Positions 31,390 through 40,029 of a stretch of DNA of 64,000 bases are shown here, one piece after another (the stretch's first letter is position 1; each line of letters opens with the position of its first letter). Origin of the DNA: Acidimicrobiia bacterium (GTDB taxonomy: Bacteria; Actinomycetota; Acidimicrobiia; Acidimicrobiales; Bin134); NCBI GenBank assembly GCA_022819825.1, contig JAJEGM010000012.1:1-64000 (forward strand), given 5' to 3'. The translations under genes and the position numbers were made by a program. The notes beneath the pieces are model-generated. The model was not told the DNA's origin, searched no databases, and saw only the letters and a program-made list of their open reading frames with translations.

Positions 31390-32574
31390 TTAGCCCTGGC
31401 GAACTACTGCTTGCTCGGCCGCGGCTCGGGCTTTGCCGTCGATCTCCATGACCGCCTCCAGGGAGTCGGCCTCAGTGCCGTCGTGGTCGCCTAAGACCGT
31501 CTCCAAAACCTCGGGAATTGCCGTCCATCGTATCCGCTGATCGAGAAAAGCCTGCACGGCCACCTCGTTGGCCGCATTCAGCAACGCGGGTGCGGTCTCG
31601 CCCATGCGCCCGGCGGCATAGGCCAGATTCAGGCAGGGAAATGCCTCGGTATCAGGGGGCTCGAAGTCCAGCCGGCGCAGTTCGGCCCAATCGATGCGGC
31701 CAAACGGGGTGGCGATGCGGTCGGGGTAGGCGATGGCATAGCCGATGCACAACCGCATATCGGGCAGCGAGAGCTGGGCGATGGTGGCGCCATCGGTGTA
31801 CTCCACCATCGAGTGGACCACCGACTGAGGATGGACGACGACCTCGATGCGGTCGTAGCCCAATCCGAACAGCTCGTTGGCCTCGATCACCTCCAAGCCC
31901 TTGTTCATCAGCGTGGAGGAGTCCACCGTGATCTTGGGCCCCATGCTCCATGTGGGATGGGCCAATGCGTGCTCCACCGTCACATCGGCCAACTCACTGC
32001 GACTGCGACCCCTGAAAGGTCCGCCGCTGGCGGTGAGCACGATGCGGTGCACGCGTTTCATTCCCGTTTCAGAGGCCATTCCCGCGTCGGAGGTGAACAC
32101 ATCGTTGGCCCGTAAGCACTGGTGGACAGCGCAGTGCTCGCTGTCCACCGGAAGGAGTTCGGCGCCGGGAGTCTGGCGGGCCCTCTGGACAACTGGGCCG
32201 GCGGCAATCAGCGACTCCTTGTTGGCCAGAGCCAAGCGCCGGCCCGCCTCGAGGGCGGCCAGGGTCACCGGCAGACCGGCGAATCCGACAACCCCGTTCA
32301 CCACCACTTCTCCCATCGCGGCCGCTTCGGCCAAGGCAGAAGCACCGCTCGCCACGGAAGTCCCCGGCAGCGCCTCTTGAACCTCAGGCACCCGTTCGAA
32401 GTCGCCCACTACCACCAATCGGGGTTGAAACTCCTGGGCTTGGGCCACCAACTGGTCGACGGAGCGGCCGGCACCCAATGCCACTACGTCCCAGGCGCCG
32501 GGCTCGGCCCGCACCACATCCAGCGTCTGGACTCCGATCGAGCCGGTGGAACCAAGCAGAGACAGAGAGGTCAT
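31390..32574 (-). CDS. dxr: 1-deoxy-D-xylulose-5-phosphate reductoisomerase
   Basis: A 394-residue NADPH enzyme making MEP, the committed step of non-mevalonate isoprenoid synthesis. LSLLGSTGSIGVQTLDVVRA is the nucleotide-binding start; VNGVVGFAGLPVTLAALEAG and LALANKESLIAAGPVVQ follow; metal and substrate residues lie in LPVDSEHCAVHQCL and LTASGGPFRGRSRSEL, and WSMGPKITVDSSTLMNKGLE is the flexible loop region. Lies between cdsA and the Rip1-like gene. Confidence 0.96.
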   Translation of the reverse strand: MTSLSLLGSTGSIGVQTLDVVRAEPGAWDVVALGAGRSVDQLVAQAQEFQPRLVVVGDFERVPEVQEALPGTSVASGASALAEAAAMGEVVVNGVVGFAGLPVTLAALEAGRRLALANKESLIAAGPVVQRARQTPGAELLPVDSEHCAVHQCLRANDVFTSDAGMASETGMKRVHRIVLTASGGPFRGRSRSELADVTVEHALAHPTWSMGPKITVDSSTLMNKGLEVIEANELFGLGYDRIEVVVHPQSVVHSMVEYTDGATIAQLSLPDMRLCIGYAIAYPDRIATPFGRIDWAELRRLDFEPPDTEAFPCLNLAYAAGRMGETAPALLNAANEVAVQAFLDQRIRWTAIPEVLETVLGDHDGTEADSLEAVMEIDGKARAAAEQAVVRQG

Positions 32575-32604
32575 GAGCGAATCGCGTCGGTATCGCCCGG
32601 TGGC

Positions 32605-33885
32605 TCAGATCACATCCAGCATCAGGGCGGTGAAGTAGGTGGCTGGCAGCACAAAGAGGAGAGCGTCGATCCGGTCCAACATCCCTCCGTGGCCGGGCAG
32701 CAGCGAGCCCATGTCCTTGATGCCGATATCTCGCTTGATGGCCGACTCCATGAGATCGGCCAGCGGCGCCACCACGGCAACCACGATTCCCAGGATCACC
32801 CCGTCGGAACGCGATCCAGACCCATCTCCGAAAGGACCGATCTCCAGGATGGAGATGAACACCAACGCAGCCGCGATGGTGAGGATGGTGCCGCCGATCA
32901 GACCCTCCACCGTCTTGTTGGGACTGGCCTTTGACAGCGGAGTGCGGCCTGCGGCCCGCCCAACGGCGTATGCGCCCACATCGTGGGCCACGGTCAATAT
33001 CAGTGCGCTCAGCACCAGTTCGGCGCCGTCGGGCATGTCCAGCAGGAGTCCGCCGAAGGCCCCGGTCACCCCGATGTAGGTGATCCCCAGCAGGGTTACC
33101 CCGAGGTTGGCCAGGACCCGGTTGCCGCCCACTCCGCCCAGATACCACAGCCCCGAGCCGAACAGGGCGAATACCAACACCAGCACGATGCCGTCGGTAC
33201 CTCGCCAGTAGGCAGCCAGCGGCATGGCCACCACTGCGGCAAACCCCACCAGCGCCGGAGGTTGATAGCCCGCATGGCGCATGGTGGTGAACCACTCCGC
33301 GGCGGCAATCAAGAGCGCAATGACAAGGATCGCGAGCGTGACCTCCTCGCCTAGGGCAATGGCGCCCAAGACGATTCCGCCCAGCACCAGACCAACCACG
33401 AGAGCGGTCATGGTGTTGCCGTTTCGAGAAGATGTCCGGCCATCACCCATTGCCGGAGACGGCGGCATCAACGGAGAGTCCCGGGTCTCGACCATCCCCG
33501 AGGCAATCGGAGACTCAGAAACATCCAAGGACAAGACCTCGTCTACCCGGTCTACGGAGGGGAACTCCACTGCCTCAGTGGGCACTGGATCTTCGAAAAC
33601 GCTCGCCTCTTCCGGAGCGTGGCTGACGTCTTCTGGACCGGACAGGTCGGCAAAGGAGTCCTCCGCCGCATCGTCGCGCCAGCGGGGAGCAGCATCGGTG
33701 AGACTGTCCCAATCCTCCTCCGGCTCTGATTCCGCATCGTCGGGCTCATCCCAGCGAGGCAGATCAGCGTCATCTTCTTCTTCGTCGAAGAGAGACGTCA
33801 GATCATCCAAGAAGCCAGCCTGCTCGTCGTCGGGCGGCTCTCCAGACGGGTCGTTGGGTTTTTGGAAAGGATTGTCTTCGTCCAC
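32605..33885 (-). CDS. cdsA: Phosphatidate cytidylyltransferase with long acidic N-terminus
   Basis: A 426-residue CdsA making CDP-diacylglycerol, the precursor used by PgsA. About eight membrane helices occupy residues 155-425, and the signature S-x(5)-K-R-D-x-G-x-K-D appears as ESAIKRDIGIKDMGSLLPGH then GGMLDRIDALL. The first 150 residues are a cytoplasmic, strongly acidic Asp/Glu/Ser/Pro-rich region not found in the E. coli enzyme. It starts with GTG 33885 preceded by GGAGG, 24 bp after frr. Confidence 0.93.
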   Translation of the reverse strand: MDEDNPFQKPNDPSGEPPDDEQAGFLDDLTSLFDEEEDDADLPRWDEPDDAESEPEEDWDSLTDAAPRWRDDAAEDSFADLSGPEDVSHAPEEASVFEDPVPTEAVEFPSVDRVDEVLSLDVSESPIASGMVETRDSPLMPPSPAMGDGRTSSRNGNTMTALVVGLVLGGIVLGAIALGEEVTLAILVIALLIAAAEWFTTMRHAGYQPPALVGFAAVVAMPLAAYWRGTDGIVLVLVFALFGSGLWYLGGVGGNRVLANLGVTLLGITYIGVTGAFGGLLLDMPDGAELVLSALILTVAHDVGAYAVGRAAGRTPLSKASPNKTVEGLIGGTILTIAAALVFISILEIGPFGDGSGSRSDGVILGIVVAVVAPLADLMESAIKRDIGIKDMGSLLPGHGGMLDRIDALLFVLPATYFTALMLDVI

Positions 33886-33909
33886 TGCCCCTCCAGTTAT
33901 TCAGACAGT

Positions 33910-34485
33910 TTAGATTTCCAGCAGCTCTTGTTCTTTGACGCTCAAGGCATCATTGATGAGCTGCTCATGATCGTGGGTTAGCTGGTCAAGGTCTTTCTCG
34001 GCCCGAGCAGCGATGTCCTCGGAAACGTCGCCAGCTTTACTGAGCTGATCAACCTCATGGCGCCCGCTGCGGCGGGTGTTGCGAATCGCCACCCGCCCCT
34101 CTTCTGCCATCTGTTTGACCAGCCGTACCAGCTCGCGGCGGCGCTCCTCGGTCAGCGGTGGGAATGTCAGTCTCACCACGTTGCCGTCATTGCTCGGGTT
34201 GAGCCCGAGATCAGCCTGAATGATGGCCCGCTCGATTGCGGCGATCGAGCCTTTGTCGAATGGGGAGATCACCAGAAGCTGCGCCTCGGGAACACTGAAG
34301 CTGGCAAGCTGCTGGAGCGGCACTTCAGTGCCGTAGTATTCCACGATAAACCTCTCAAACAGCGCCGGAGATGCCCGCCCAGTCCTGACGGAGGCGAACT
34401 GCTGTCGGGTGTGGTGAACCGCAGAGTCCATTCGCCCCCCGGCCTCCTCCAGCACCAAGTCGGTCAGCTCATTGCCGGTGGTCAT
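33910..34485 (-). CDS. frr: Ribosome recycling factor
   Basis: A 191-residue RRF that splits post-termination ribosomes with EF-G. VRTGRASPALFERFIVEYYG, TEVPLQQLASFSVPEAQLLV and ISPFDKGSIAAIERAIIQAD, LGLNPSNDGNVVRLTFPPLT and EERRRELVRLVKQMAEEGRV are all close to consensus; the final helices complete the three-helix bundle. Its ATG overlaps the TGA of a 21-codon mini-ORF that begins MTTGSE, echoing the RRF start MTTGNE. Confidence 0.96.
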   Translation of the reverse strand: MTTGNELTDLVLEEAGGRMDSAVHHTRQQFASVRTGRASPALFERFIVEYYGTEVPLQQLASFSVPEAQLLVISPFDKGSIAAIERAIIQADLGLNPSNDGNVVRLTFPPLTEERRRELVRLVKQMAEEGRVAIRNTRRSGRHEVDQLSKAGDVSEDIAARAEKDLDQLTHDHEQLINDALSVKEQELLEI

Positions 34486-34547
34486 CCCACTCGCATCCTT
34501 GAACGACTCCGGCCGCGCGGCAGGAGGACTTCAGAACCAGTCGTCAT
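34482..34547 (-). CDS. 21-codon mini-ORF upstream of frr
   Basis: Begins MTTGSEVLLPRGRS and ends on a TGA overlapping the frr ATG. The start resembles frr (MTTGNELTD), with 12 of 18 bases matching around the two ATGs, so it may be a decayed duplicate start. It begins 26 nt after the pyrH stop. Weaker than the rbfA/truB and smc/htrA cases. Confidence 0.3.
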   Translation of the reverse strand: MTTGSEVLLPRGRSRSRMRVG

Positions 34548-34572
34548 GACTTCGAGGTTGTCGGAAAACCCC

Positions 34573-35313
34573 TCACGACACCAGAGTACCGATCAGTTGG
34601 CCATCGAGTATGGCGCGTACGTTTCCCGGCTTCATGAGGTCGAAGACGACGATGGGCAATTTGTTGTCCATGCACAACGACACAGCGGTGCTGTCCATGG
34701 CCCTCAGACCCTGGGACAGCACATCCAAGTACTGCACCTCATCGAGCTTCTCGGCATCTGGGTCGATCCGGGGATCGGCGGTATAGACCCCATCGGTGCC
34801 ACTGTGAGTTCCCTTCAACAACACGCCGGCCTCTATCTCCACTGCCCGCAGAGCAGCCGCGGTGTCGGTGGTGAAGAACGGGTTGCCGGTCCCGGCCGCA
34901 AAGATCACTACCCGGCCCTTCTCCAAGTGGCGAATGGCCCTGCGGCGGATATACGGCTCGGCCACTTGGGCCATGCCGATGGCCGTCTGTACCCGAGTGG
35001 GCTGATTGAGCCGCTCAAGCGTGTCCTGGAGGGCAAGGGCATTGATAACGGTGGCCAACATCCCCATGTAGTCGGCTTGAGCCCGGTCCATGCCCGCGCC
35101 CGCCCCGGTCATACCCCGCCAGATGTTTCCCCCTCCGACCACGACCGCCACGTCCACATCGAATTCAGCCCTGACTTTGACGATTTCGTCGGCGATTTGC
35201 GCGGCGATCTCGCCATCAATGCCATATCCGGCCTCTCCGGCAAATGCTTCGCCGGAGAGTTTCAGAACAATCCGGTCCCACCGGCCTGATCGCTTGACGC
35301 CGTCGGTGGTCAT
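34573..35313 (-). CDS. pyrH: UMP kinase
   Basis: A 246-residue hexameric amino-acid-kinase-fold enzyme phosphorylating [63 protein letters not shown] and [20 protein letters not shown] carry the ATP and UMP sites, and [20 protein letters not shown] is typical. Standard tsf-pyrH-frr order; starts 9 bp after tsf. Confidence 0.96.
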   Translation of the reverse strand: MTTDGVKRSGRWDRIVLKLSGEAFAGEAGYGIDGEIAAQIADEIVKVRAEFDVDVAVVVGGGNIWRGMTGAGAGMDRAQADYMGMLATVINALALQDTLERLNQPTRVQTAIGMAQVAEPYIRRRAIRHLEKGRVVIFAAGTGNPFFTTDTAAALRAVEIEAGVLLKGTHSGTDGVYTADPRIDPDAEKLDEVQYLDVLSQGLRAMDSTAVSLCMDNKLPIVVFDLMKPGNVRAILDGQLIGTLVS

Positions 35314-35322
35314 CGTGCAGCA

Positions 35323-36114
35323 CTAACTGCCGATGGACGCCAACTCGAAACGGACAATCTCACCGTCACCCAAACGAGATTGTACGGTCTCCTTCTCTCC
35401 AAACATGCCCTGTTCCAGCAGGACGCGCTCGGCAAACCATGCCCGCAAGCGGCCGCCGACGATCTTTTCCCAAGCTTGCTCGGGCTTGCCCTCAGCTTTG
35501 GTCATCTCGGTGAGAGCGATTCGCTCCCGCTCAACTTCGTCGGGGTCAACGTCGTCGCGATGCAGCACCGAGGGCTTGGCAAAGGCAATGTGAAGAGCTA
35601 CTTCGTGGGCCAGGTCTTGGCTCATGGCGCGGGCCTCTACCACCACAGCACTGGTCCCTCTGCCATCCTGAGTGTGGAGGTAGGTGTCCAGAATGTTGCC
35701 ATCGGCAGCTTCGACCTTGACAACCTTGCCCAACTGGACGTTCTCCTTCTTGGCCAGACTGAGATCCTCGAGTGCGGCTTGGCGAGTCTCCACTGATTCT
35801 TCGCCCGAGGCCAGTACCAACTGAGCCAGCTCGTCGGCCAGGGCGGTGAAGTCTTCGGCCTTGGCCGAGAAGTCGGTCTCACAGCGAAGTTCGACAATGG
35901 CAGCGGCATTGCCGTCCACCGCCAAGGCCACCGCGCCCTGATCGCTGACCCGCTCAGCCCGAGCGGCTGCTTTGGCGATGCCCTTCTCGCGCAGCCATTG
36001 GGTGGCGGCCTCCATGTCGCCGTCGCTTTCGGTGAGGGCGCGCTTGCAATCCATCATTCCGGCGCCAGTGGCCTGGCGCAGCGCCTTGACGTCTTGGGCG
36101 GTAAACGAACTCAC
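35323..36114 (-). CDS. tsf: Elongation factor Ts
   Basis: A 263-residue nucleotide exchange factor for EF-Tu. The UBA-like start [20 protein letters not shown] is canonical, with [20 protein letters not shown] and [20 protein letters not shown] (the TDFVA-type motif), then the core and a C-terminal helical module. GTG 36114 overlaps the rpsB stop (GTGA), so S2 and EF-Ts are translationally coupled. Confidence 0.96.
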   Translation of the reverse strand: MSSFTAQDVKALRQATGAGMMDCKRALTESDGDMEAATQWLREKGIAKAAARAERVSDQGAVALAVDGNAAAIVELRCETDFSAKAEDFTALADELAQLVLASGEESVETRQAALEDLSLAKKENVQLGKVVKVEAADGNILDTYLHTQDGRGTSAVVVEARAMSQDLAHEVALHIAFAKPSVLHRDDVDPDEVERERIALTEMTKAEGKPEQAWEKIVGGRLRAWFAERVLLEQGMFGEKETVQSRLGDGEIVRFELASIGS

Positions 36115-37082
36115 GCTTGCTCCTGGAGATCGGTTTGCTCGGCTTCGACAGTTGCCTCCGCCGCCTCGGGGGGAGCCTCTTGGACCTCAGCCTCGGGGGC
36201 CTCGGGGGGAGCCTCTTGGACCTCAGCCTCGGGGGCCTCGGGGGGAGCCTCTTGGACCTCAGCCTCGGGGGCAGCCTCTTGGACCTCAGCCTCCGCCGCC
36301 TCGGGGGCAGCCTCGGCGGTTGGCTTGTCTTCGACTACGGCCTCGGGCTGAGGAGCATCAGTATCAGGCTGGGTTTTGGCAACGTTTTTTCCCTGGGCGA
36401 TGAAGCGGCCCTCAAGAACGGCGTCGCTGATAATCCGACACATCAGCTCGCCAGAGCGGATGGCGTCGTCATTGCCGGGAATGACGTACTGGATCACATC
36501 GGGATCGCAATTGGTGTCCACCACTGCGATCACCGGGAGCTTCAACTTGTTCGCCTCGGCCACGGCGATGTGCTCCTTTTTGGTATCCAGAACGAACACC
36601 GCATCGGGGGGCCGGGTCAGATCTCGGATGCCGTTGAGGTTCCGCTCCAATTTCGCCAGTTCCCGGGAAATCAGAAGGGCCTCCTTCTTGGGCATAACGT
36701 CCAGTTCGCCCGAGCTGCGCATGCGCTGGAACTCCTTCATCTTGCCCATGCGCTTGGAGATGGTCTCGAAATTGGTCAGGAGACCACCCAGCCACCGCTC
36801 GTTCACATAAGGCATCCCCACACGCTCTGCGTAACTCTGCACGCTGTCTTGGGCCTGCTTCTTGGTGCCCACAAACAGGACTTGACCCCCTCCGGCCACG
36901 AGGTCGCGTACATAAGTGTAGGCAGCCTCAATGCGGGCAAGCGTCTGTGTCAGGTCGATGATGTAGATGCCGTTGCGCTCACCGAAAATGAAGCGCTGCA
37001 TCTTGGGATTCCAACGGCGAGTCTGGTGTCCGAAGTGGACTCCGGCATCCAGCAGTTGGCGCATCGTCACGACTGGCGCCAT
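36111..37082 (-). CDS. rpsB: 30S ribosomal protein S2 with acidic repeat tail
   Basis: A 323-residue S2. The conserved core (about 1-235) has [60 protein letters not shown] and [20 protein letters not shown], as expected. Residues 250-323 are an added Glu/Ala/Pro tail with a 12-residue repeat ([12 protein letters not shown]) encoded by 36-bp tandem units. GAGAGGAG upstream of ATG 37082 is a strong ribosome site. Preceded by a 136-bp gap after the M23-like gene with G/C-rich direct repeats (GGCCGGG), where the rpsB-tsf promoter should lie. Confidence 0.95.
   Translation of the reverse strand: MAPVVTMRQLLDAGVHFGHQTRRWNPKMQRFIFGERNGIYIIDLTQTLARIEAAYTYVRDLVAGGGQVLFVGTKKQAQDSVQSYAERVGMPYVNERWLGGLLTNFETISKRMGKMKEFQRMRSSGELDVMPKKEALLISRELAKLERNLNGIRDLTRPPDAVFVLDTKKEHIAVAEANKLKLPVIAVVDTNCDPDVIQYVIPGNDDAIRSGELMCRIISDAVLEGRFIAQGKNVAKTQPDTDAPQPEAVVEDKPTAEAAPEAAEAEVQEAAPEAEVQEAPPEAPEAEVQEAPPEAPEAEVQEAPPEAAEATVEAEQTDLQEQA
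36166..36295 (-). repeat. 36-bp in-frame tandem repeats in the rpsB tail
   Basis: GCCTCTTGGACCTCAGCCTC recurs at 36175, 36211 and 36247 (36-bp period) and at 36274 (27 bp later). The units code for [12 protein letters not shown] and variants. Near-perfect copies point to recent expansion. Confidence 0.92.
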
Positions 37083-37218
37083 GGCTTTTCTCCTCTCCCA
37101 GCGGTTCAGCGAAACCCGGGGTCAGCACCAATTGGCGACCGTGGGATGCCCCGGGCGGTAATTTCTTCGGCCGGGAACTGCTTCCAGGCCGGGGTACACG
37201 ATAGCCGAGCCACAAGAC

Positions 37219-37782
37219 TTATCCATAAGCAGGAAGCCGACTTCGACCGCGGGGCTCAAGGTGCGGCACCAGCCGCACCCTTCCGGCGGTCAACACCAAC
37301 GCCGGGTCGAGATAGCGGTCTCCGTGTCGGATGCTGAAAAAGAACCGCTCAGAGGTGGTGCCCAGCTCCTGGCCGAGCGCCACCCATTCGCCCTCTTCGA
37401 CGGCAATCCAACCCAGATACCCGTAGGAGGTGCGTAGCCCGTCGCGGTGGAGCACGGTCACAAACCGGTTGTGAACCACCGATCCGGCGAACACCACCTC
37501 CCCCTCCGCCGACGCCCGAACCGGCAATCCAGGCTCGGGGTCGTACTCCAAGCCCCTGTTGCCCGGTGCCCCCACATGCGCCGGAGGTCGGAACGGATCG
37601 ATCACTTCTGCTTCCACCGGAGACCGATACACCAAGGAGTGCTCCACCACCTCCTGGCTCTGAGTGACAGATTCCTGAGCAACGTGCGGTGGGCTCTGAG
37701 CGACTGGTGGGCCGGGTTGCAGCGTCAGCCAGGCCGATACCGCGGCAGCCGCCAACCCGCCGATGCGCATTCCCAGCACCAT
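37219..37782 (-). CDS. Secreted M23/LytM-fold protein lacking metal ligands
   Basis: A 187-residue exported protein: hydrophobic N-terminus (MRIGGLAAAAVSAWLTLQPG), Ser/Gln/Glu-rich linker, then a LytM-like beta domain from about 75 (YDPEPGLPVRASAEGEVVFA, HRDGLRTSYGYLGWIAVEEG, GTTSERFFFSIRHGDRYLDP). The fold matches the M23 endopeptidase core, but the first His (of HxGxD) is Arg in NRGLEYD, the second site reads SYGYL rather than YxHL, and HxH is replaced by FFFSIR. So it is probably a non-catalytic peptidoglycan-binding or amidase-activating protein like the EnvC/NlpD group. Position beside rpsB matches a secreted M23 gene in mycobacteria. Confidence 0.8.
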   Translation of the reverse strand: MVLGMRIGGLAAAAVSAWLTLQPGPPVAQSPPHVAQESVTQSQEVVEHSLVYRSPVEAEVIDPFRPPAHVGAPGNRGLEYDPEPGLPVRASAEGEVVFAGSVVHNRFVTVLHRDGLRTSYGYLGWIAVEEGEWVALGQELGTTSERFFFSIRHGDRYLDPALVLTAGRVRLVPHLEPRGRSRLPAYG

Positions 37783-37846
37783 GACATCCCCTCGATCTTC
37801 TGAAGTCGGGGGGAGGCGAGCTCAGGCTATCGGCAAACCGGGGCAG

Positions 37847-38755
37847 TCAGGCTCTCGGGTGGCTGTCCTCCACTACTCTGCGGAGCCGGTCCCGGCTGAC
37901 ATGGGTGTAGATCTGAGTAGATCCCAGATCCGAGTGGCCCAATAGTTCCTGCACTTGCCGGAGGTCGGCCCCCCCGTCAAGGAGGTGGGTGGCGAAGGTG
38001 TGGCGCAGAGCATGGGGGTTGGTCTGCGTGCTGGCTGCCCGATTAACCAGCCGGCGCACTCCTTGGGTGTTCAGCGGCCGCCCAGACAGGTTCACGAACA
38101 CGGCATCACCGGCTGTGGAGGGATCAGCCATTTCCCTCCGGCCATTGGCCAGCCACTCCTCCAGAGCGAGGGCCGCCGGCTCGCTCAGCGGCACGATCCG
38201 CTGCTTCGATCCCTTGCCGTTCACGGTGAGGCGCTGACGATCCAAATCGACGTCGCCCACTCGGATGGCGCACACCTCGCTGACCCGGAGGCCGCTGCCA
38301 TAGAGCAGTTCCAAGACCGCGACATCGCGTTGGCGCCGAGCGCTGCTGTCGTCGGCCAATGCAGCTCGTGGCTTGTCCAACAAGGCACCCAATTCCTCAG
38401 AGCGCAGCACCCGCGGTAGATATCGCTCTTGAGATGGTGTCATCGCACCGATCGTGGGGTCGGCGGCCACCCGGCCAGTGCGTTCCGCCCAGCGAAAATA
38501 GCGGCGTAGGGCACTGGCTTTTCGGGCCACCGTTTTCCGGGCGTAGCCCTCCGTGCTCAGGTAGGCCAGATACCTGCGGATCATGCGGAGGTCGACACTT
38601 TCAGGACCTGTTTCCCCCCCAGCAGCCGTGCTGGAGCTGACTTCAGTGTTTGCCAGCCAATTGGAGAACGCGGCGACTTCACGGCGGTACATCGCCGTGG
38701 TGTCTTCGTTGACCGAAGCGGTCGACGCGGCAAAGGCGTCCAGATCCCACCCCAT
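37847..38755 (-). CDS. Tyrosine recombinase XerC/XerD
   Basis: A 302-residue tyrosine recombinase that resolves chromosome dimers at dif. The SAM-like N-terminal domain is followed by the catalytic domain: Arg in LYGSGLRVSEVCAIRV, Lys in VNGKGSKQRIVPLSEPAALA, His-x-x-Arg in PHALRHTFATHLLDGGADLR, His in QELLGHSDLGSTQIY and the Tyr nucleophile in IYTHVSRDRL. FtsK is encoded in the window. XerC versus XerD is left open; its place beside dprA matches the XerC locus of mycobacteria. No phage or integron genes are adjacent. Confidence 0.93.
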   Translation of the reverse strand: MGWDLDAFAASTASVNEDTTAMYRREVAAFSNWLANTEVSSSTAAGGETGPESVDLRMIRRYLAYLSTEGYARKTVARKASALRRYFRWAERTGRVAADPTIGAMTPSQERYLPRVLRSEELGALLDKPRAALADDSSARRQRDVAVLELLYGSGLRVSEVCAIRVGDVDLDRQRLTVNGKGSKQRIVPLSEPAALALEEWLANGRREMADPSTAGDAVFVNLSGRPLNTQGVRRLVNRAASTQTNPHALRHTFATHLLDGGADLRQVQELLGHSDLGSTQIYTHVSRDRLRRVVEDSHPRA

Positions 38756-38786
38756 CAACTCTCAAGACTACGGGTTCTTTGCTATC

Positions 38787-40010
38787 TCACCGAGGAATGC
38801 CCACCCGCTCAATCCAACGTCCTGAGACTGCTATCCAACCTGCCGCCCGCAACTCCTCCACCGCTCCGGCCACTTGCACCATGGGCAAAGCAGTCCGACT
38901 CTTGATCTGCTCGGCATCCGCGGGCTGCCAGCCCAGTGCATCCAGCACCTGCCGGCCGATGGGACCGGGTTCGGGGCGGGAGTCCAAGCGGGATGTCTCC
39001 GCACCGGACAAACCCAAGGCCAGCAGAACATCGTCGGCGTCGCGGCAAGGAGCGCAGCCGTCGGCCAACAGCTCTAGACATCCGCCTGATGCGGAACTGC
39101 GAACCGGTCCGGGAACGGCCAAGACAGCCCGATCCCGGGCTGCGGCTTCGGCCACCGTGTGCATAGCTCCTCCAGAGGCATGGGACTCCACCACCACAAC
39201 CACATCGGCGAGGGCGGCAATGATGCGATTGCGAGCCGGAAACCGCCATCGTTCGGGCGGTGCTCCCACTGGCGCCTCCCCCAACAGCACACCCTGCTCG
39301 GCCACCACCCGCCAAAGGGCTCGGTTGCGCTCGGGGTATACCCTGTCGAGACCGTTTCCCACCACCGCGATGGGTGGAGCAGCTTTGGCCTCCAGAACGC
39401 CGGCATGGGCGGCAGCATCGATGCCCAAGGCCAAACCAGAGACGACGCCCACACCGGCTGAGGCCAAGTCTCGGCCCAATTCAAACGCCACATCGCTGCC
39501 ATAGCGGGTACATCGGCGAGTGCCGACGATGGCCACGCGGGGACCGTCAACCACCTGGGGATCGCCAGTGTGGAACACGACCGCGGGCGGGTCTATGTCC
39601 CAAGACAAAGCGGACGGATATCCGGGAGTGCCCAAGGCAGCCACCCCCACGCCGTGCTTTCGGTGTTGTGCCCACAACTGGGCCACATCGAGACCAGCAG
39701 CGGTGCGGTGCCACTGCTCGTACAGTTCCCGTTTGCCGGCCACCCGCAACAGCTCAGGAGGTGGCGATCCCAGCAGTCGGGCCCACACTTCGGCCGGGCT
39801 TCCCGCAGACAGCAGCGCCCGCAGTCGGGCCGGTCCCACTGCGGGCAGAGAGGCCAAGGCCACAAGCCATGCCTCTACCGGCAACTCTCCGGCACCCTCG
39901 GCAATGTCCTCCGCGGCGAAGTCCTCCGCGGCCAGGTGCCCACTGGTGGGCATCGGCGAGTCACCAGGGGTCACCGACCCAATGCTCGACAAGGCTCGGT
40001 CACCGGGCAT
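38787..40010 (-). CDS. dprA: DNA-processing protein DprA
   Basis: A DprA/Smf protein (about 407 residues) that loads RecA on incoming single-stranded DNA in transformation. An N-terminal SAM-like region (LVALASLPAVGPARLRALLS) is followed by the Rossmann fold: VAIVGTRRCTRYGSDVAFEL, GVVSGLALGIDAAAHAGVLE and VVGNGLDRVYPERNRALW, then RFPARNRIIAALADVVVVVE and AVPGPVRSSASGGCLELLAD. The C-terminal winged helix ends in WIERVGIPR. Start is unclear: ATG 40010 overlaps the comM end by 11 nt; ATG 39953, 57 bp later, lies in a second copy of the same sequence. Confidence 0.93.
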   Translation of the reverse strand: MPGDRALSSIGSVTPGDSPMPTSGHLAAEDFAAEDIAEGAGELPVEAWLVALASLPAVGPARLRALLSAGSPAEVWARLLGSPPPELLRVAGKRELYEQWHRTAAGLDVAQLWAQHRKHGVGVAALGTPGYPSALSWDIDPPAVVFHTGDPQVVDGPRVAIVGTRRCTRYGSDVAFELGRDLASAGVGVVSGLALGIDAAAHAGVLEAKAAPPIAVVGNGLDRVYPERNRALWRVVAEQGVLLGEAPVGAPPERWRFPARNRIIAALADVVVVVESHASGGAMHTVAEAAARDRAVLAVPGPVRSSASGGCLELLADGCAPCRDADDVLLALGLSGAETSRLDSRPEPGPIGRQVLDALGWQPADAEQIKSRTALPMVQVAGAVEELRAAGWIAVSGRWIERVGIPR

Positions 40011-40029
40011 TGGCAAGACTCCAGGGATC
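39948..40029 (-). repeat. 57-bp-spaced duplication at the comM/dprA junction
   Basis: 39948-39972 and 40005-40029 match at 20 of 25 positions. Both copies contain an ATG for dprA (39953 and 40010), and the comM-proximal copy also encodes the last comM codons. This looks like an old tandem duplication of the junction. Confidence 0.55.

Noticed and set aside
37083-37218. Possible structured S2 leader upstream of rpsB
   Set aside because: GC-rich direct repeats (GGCCGGG) are present, but I could not build a convincing leader fold or promoter from them.
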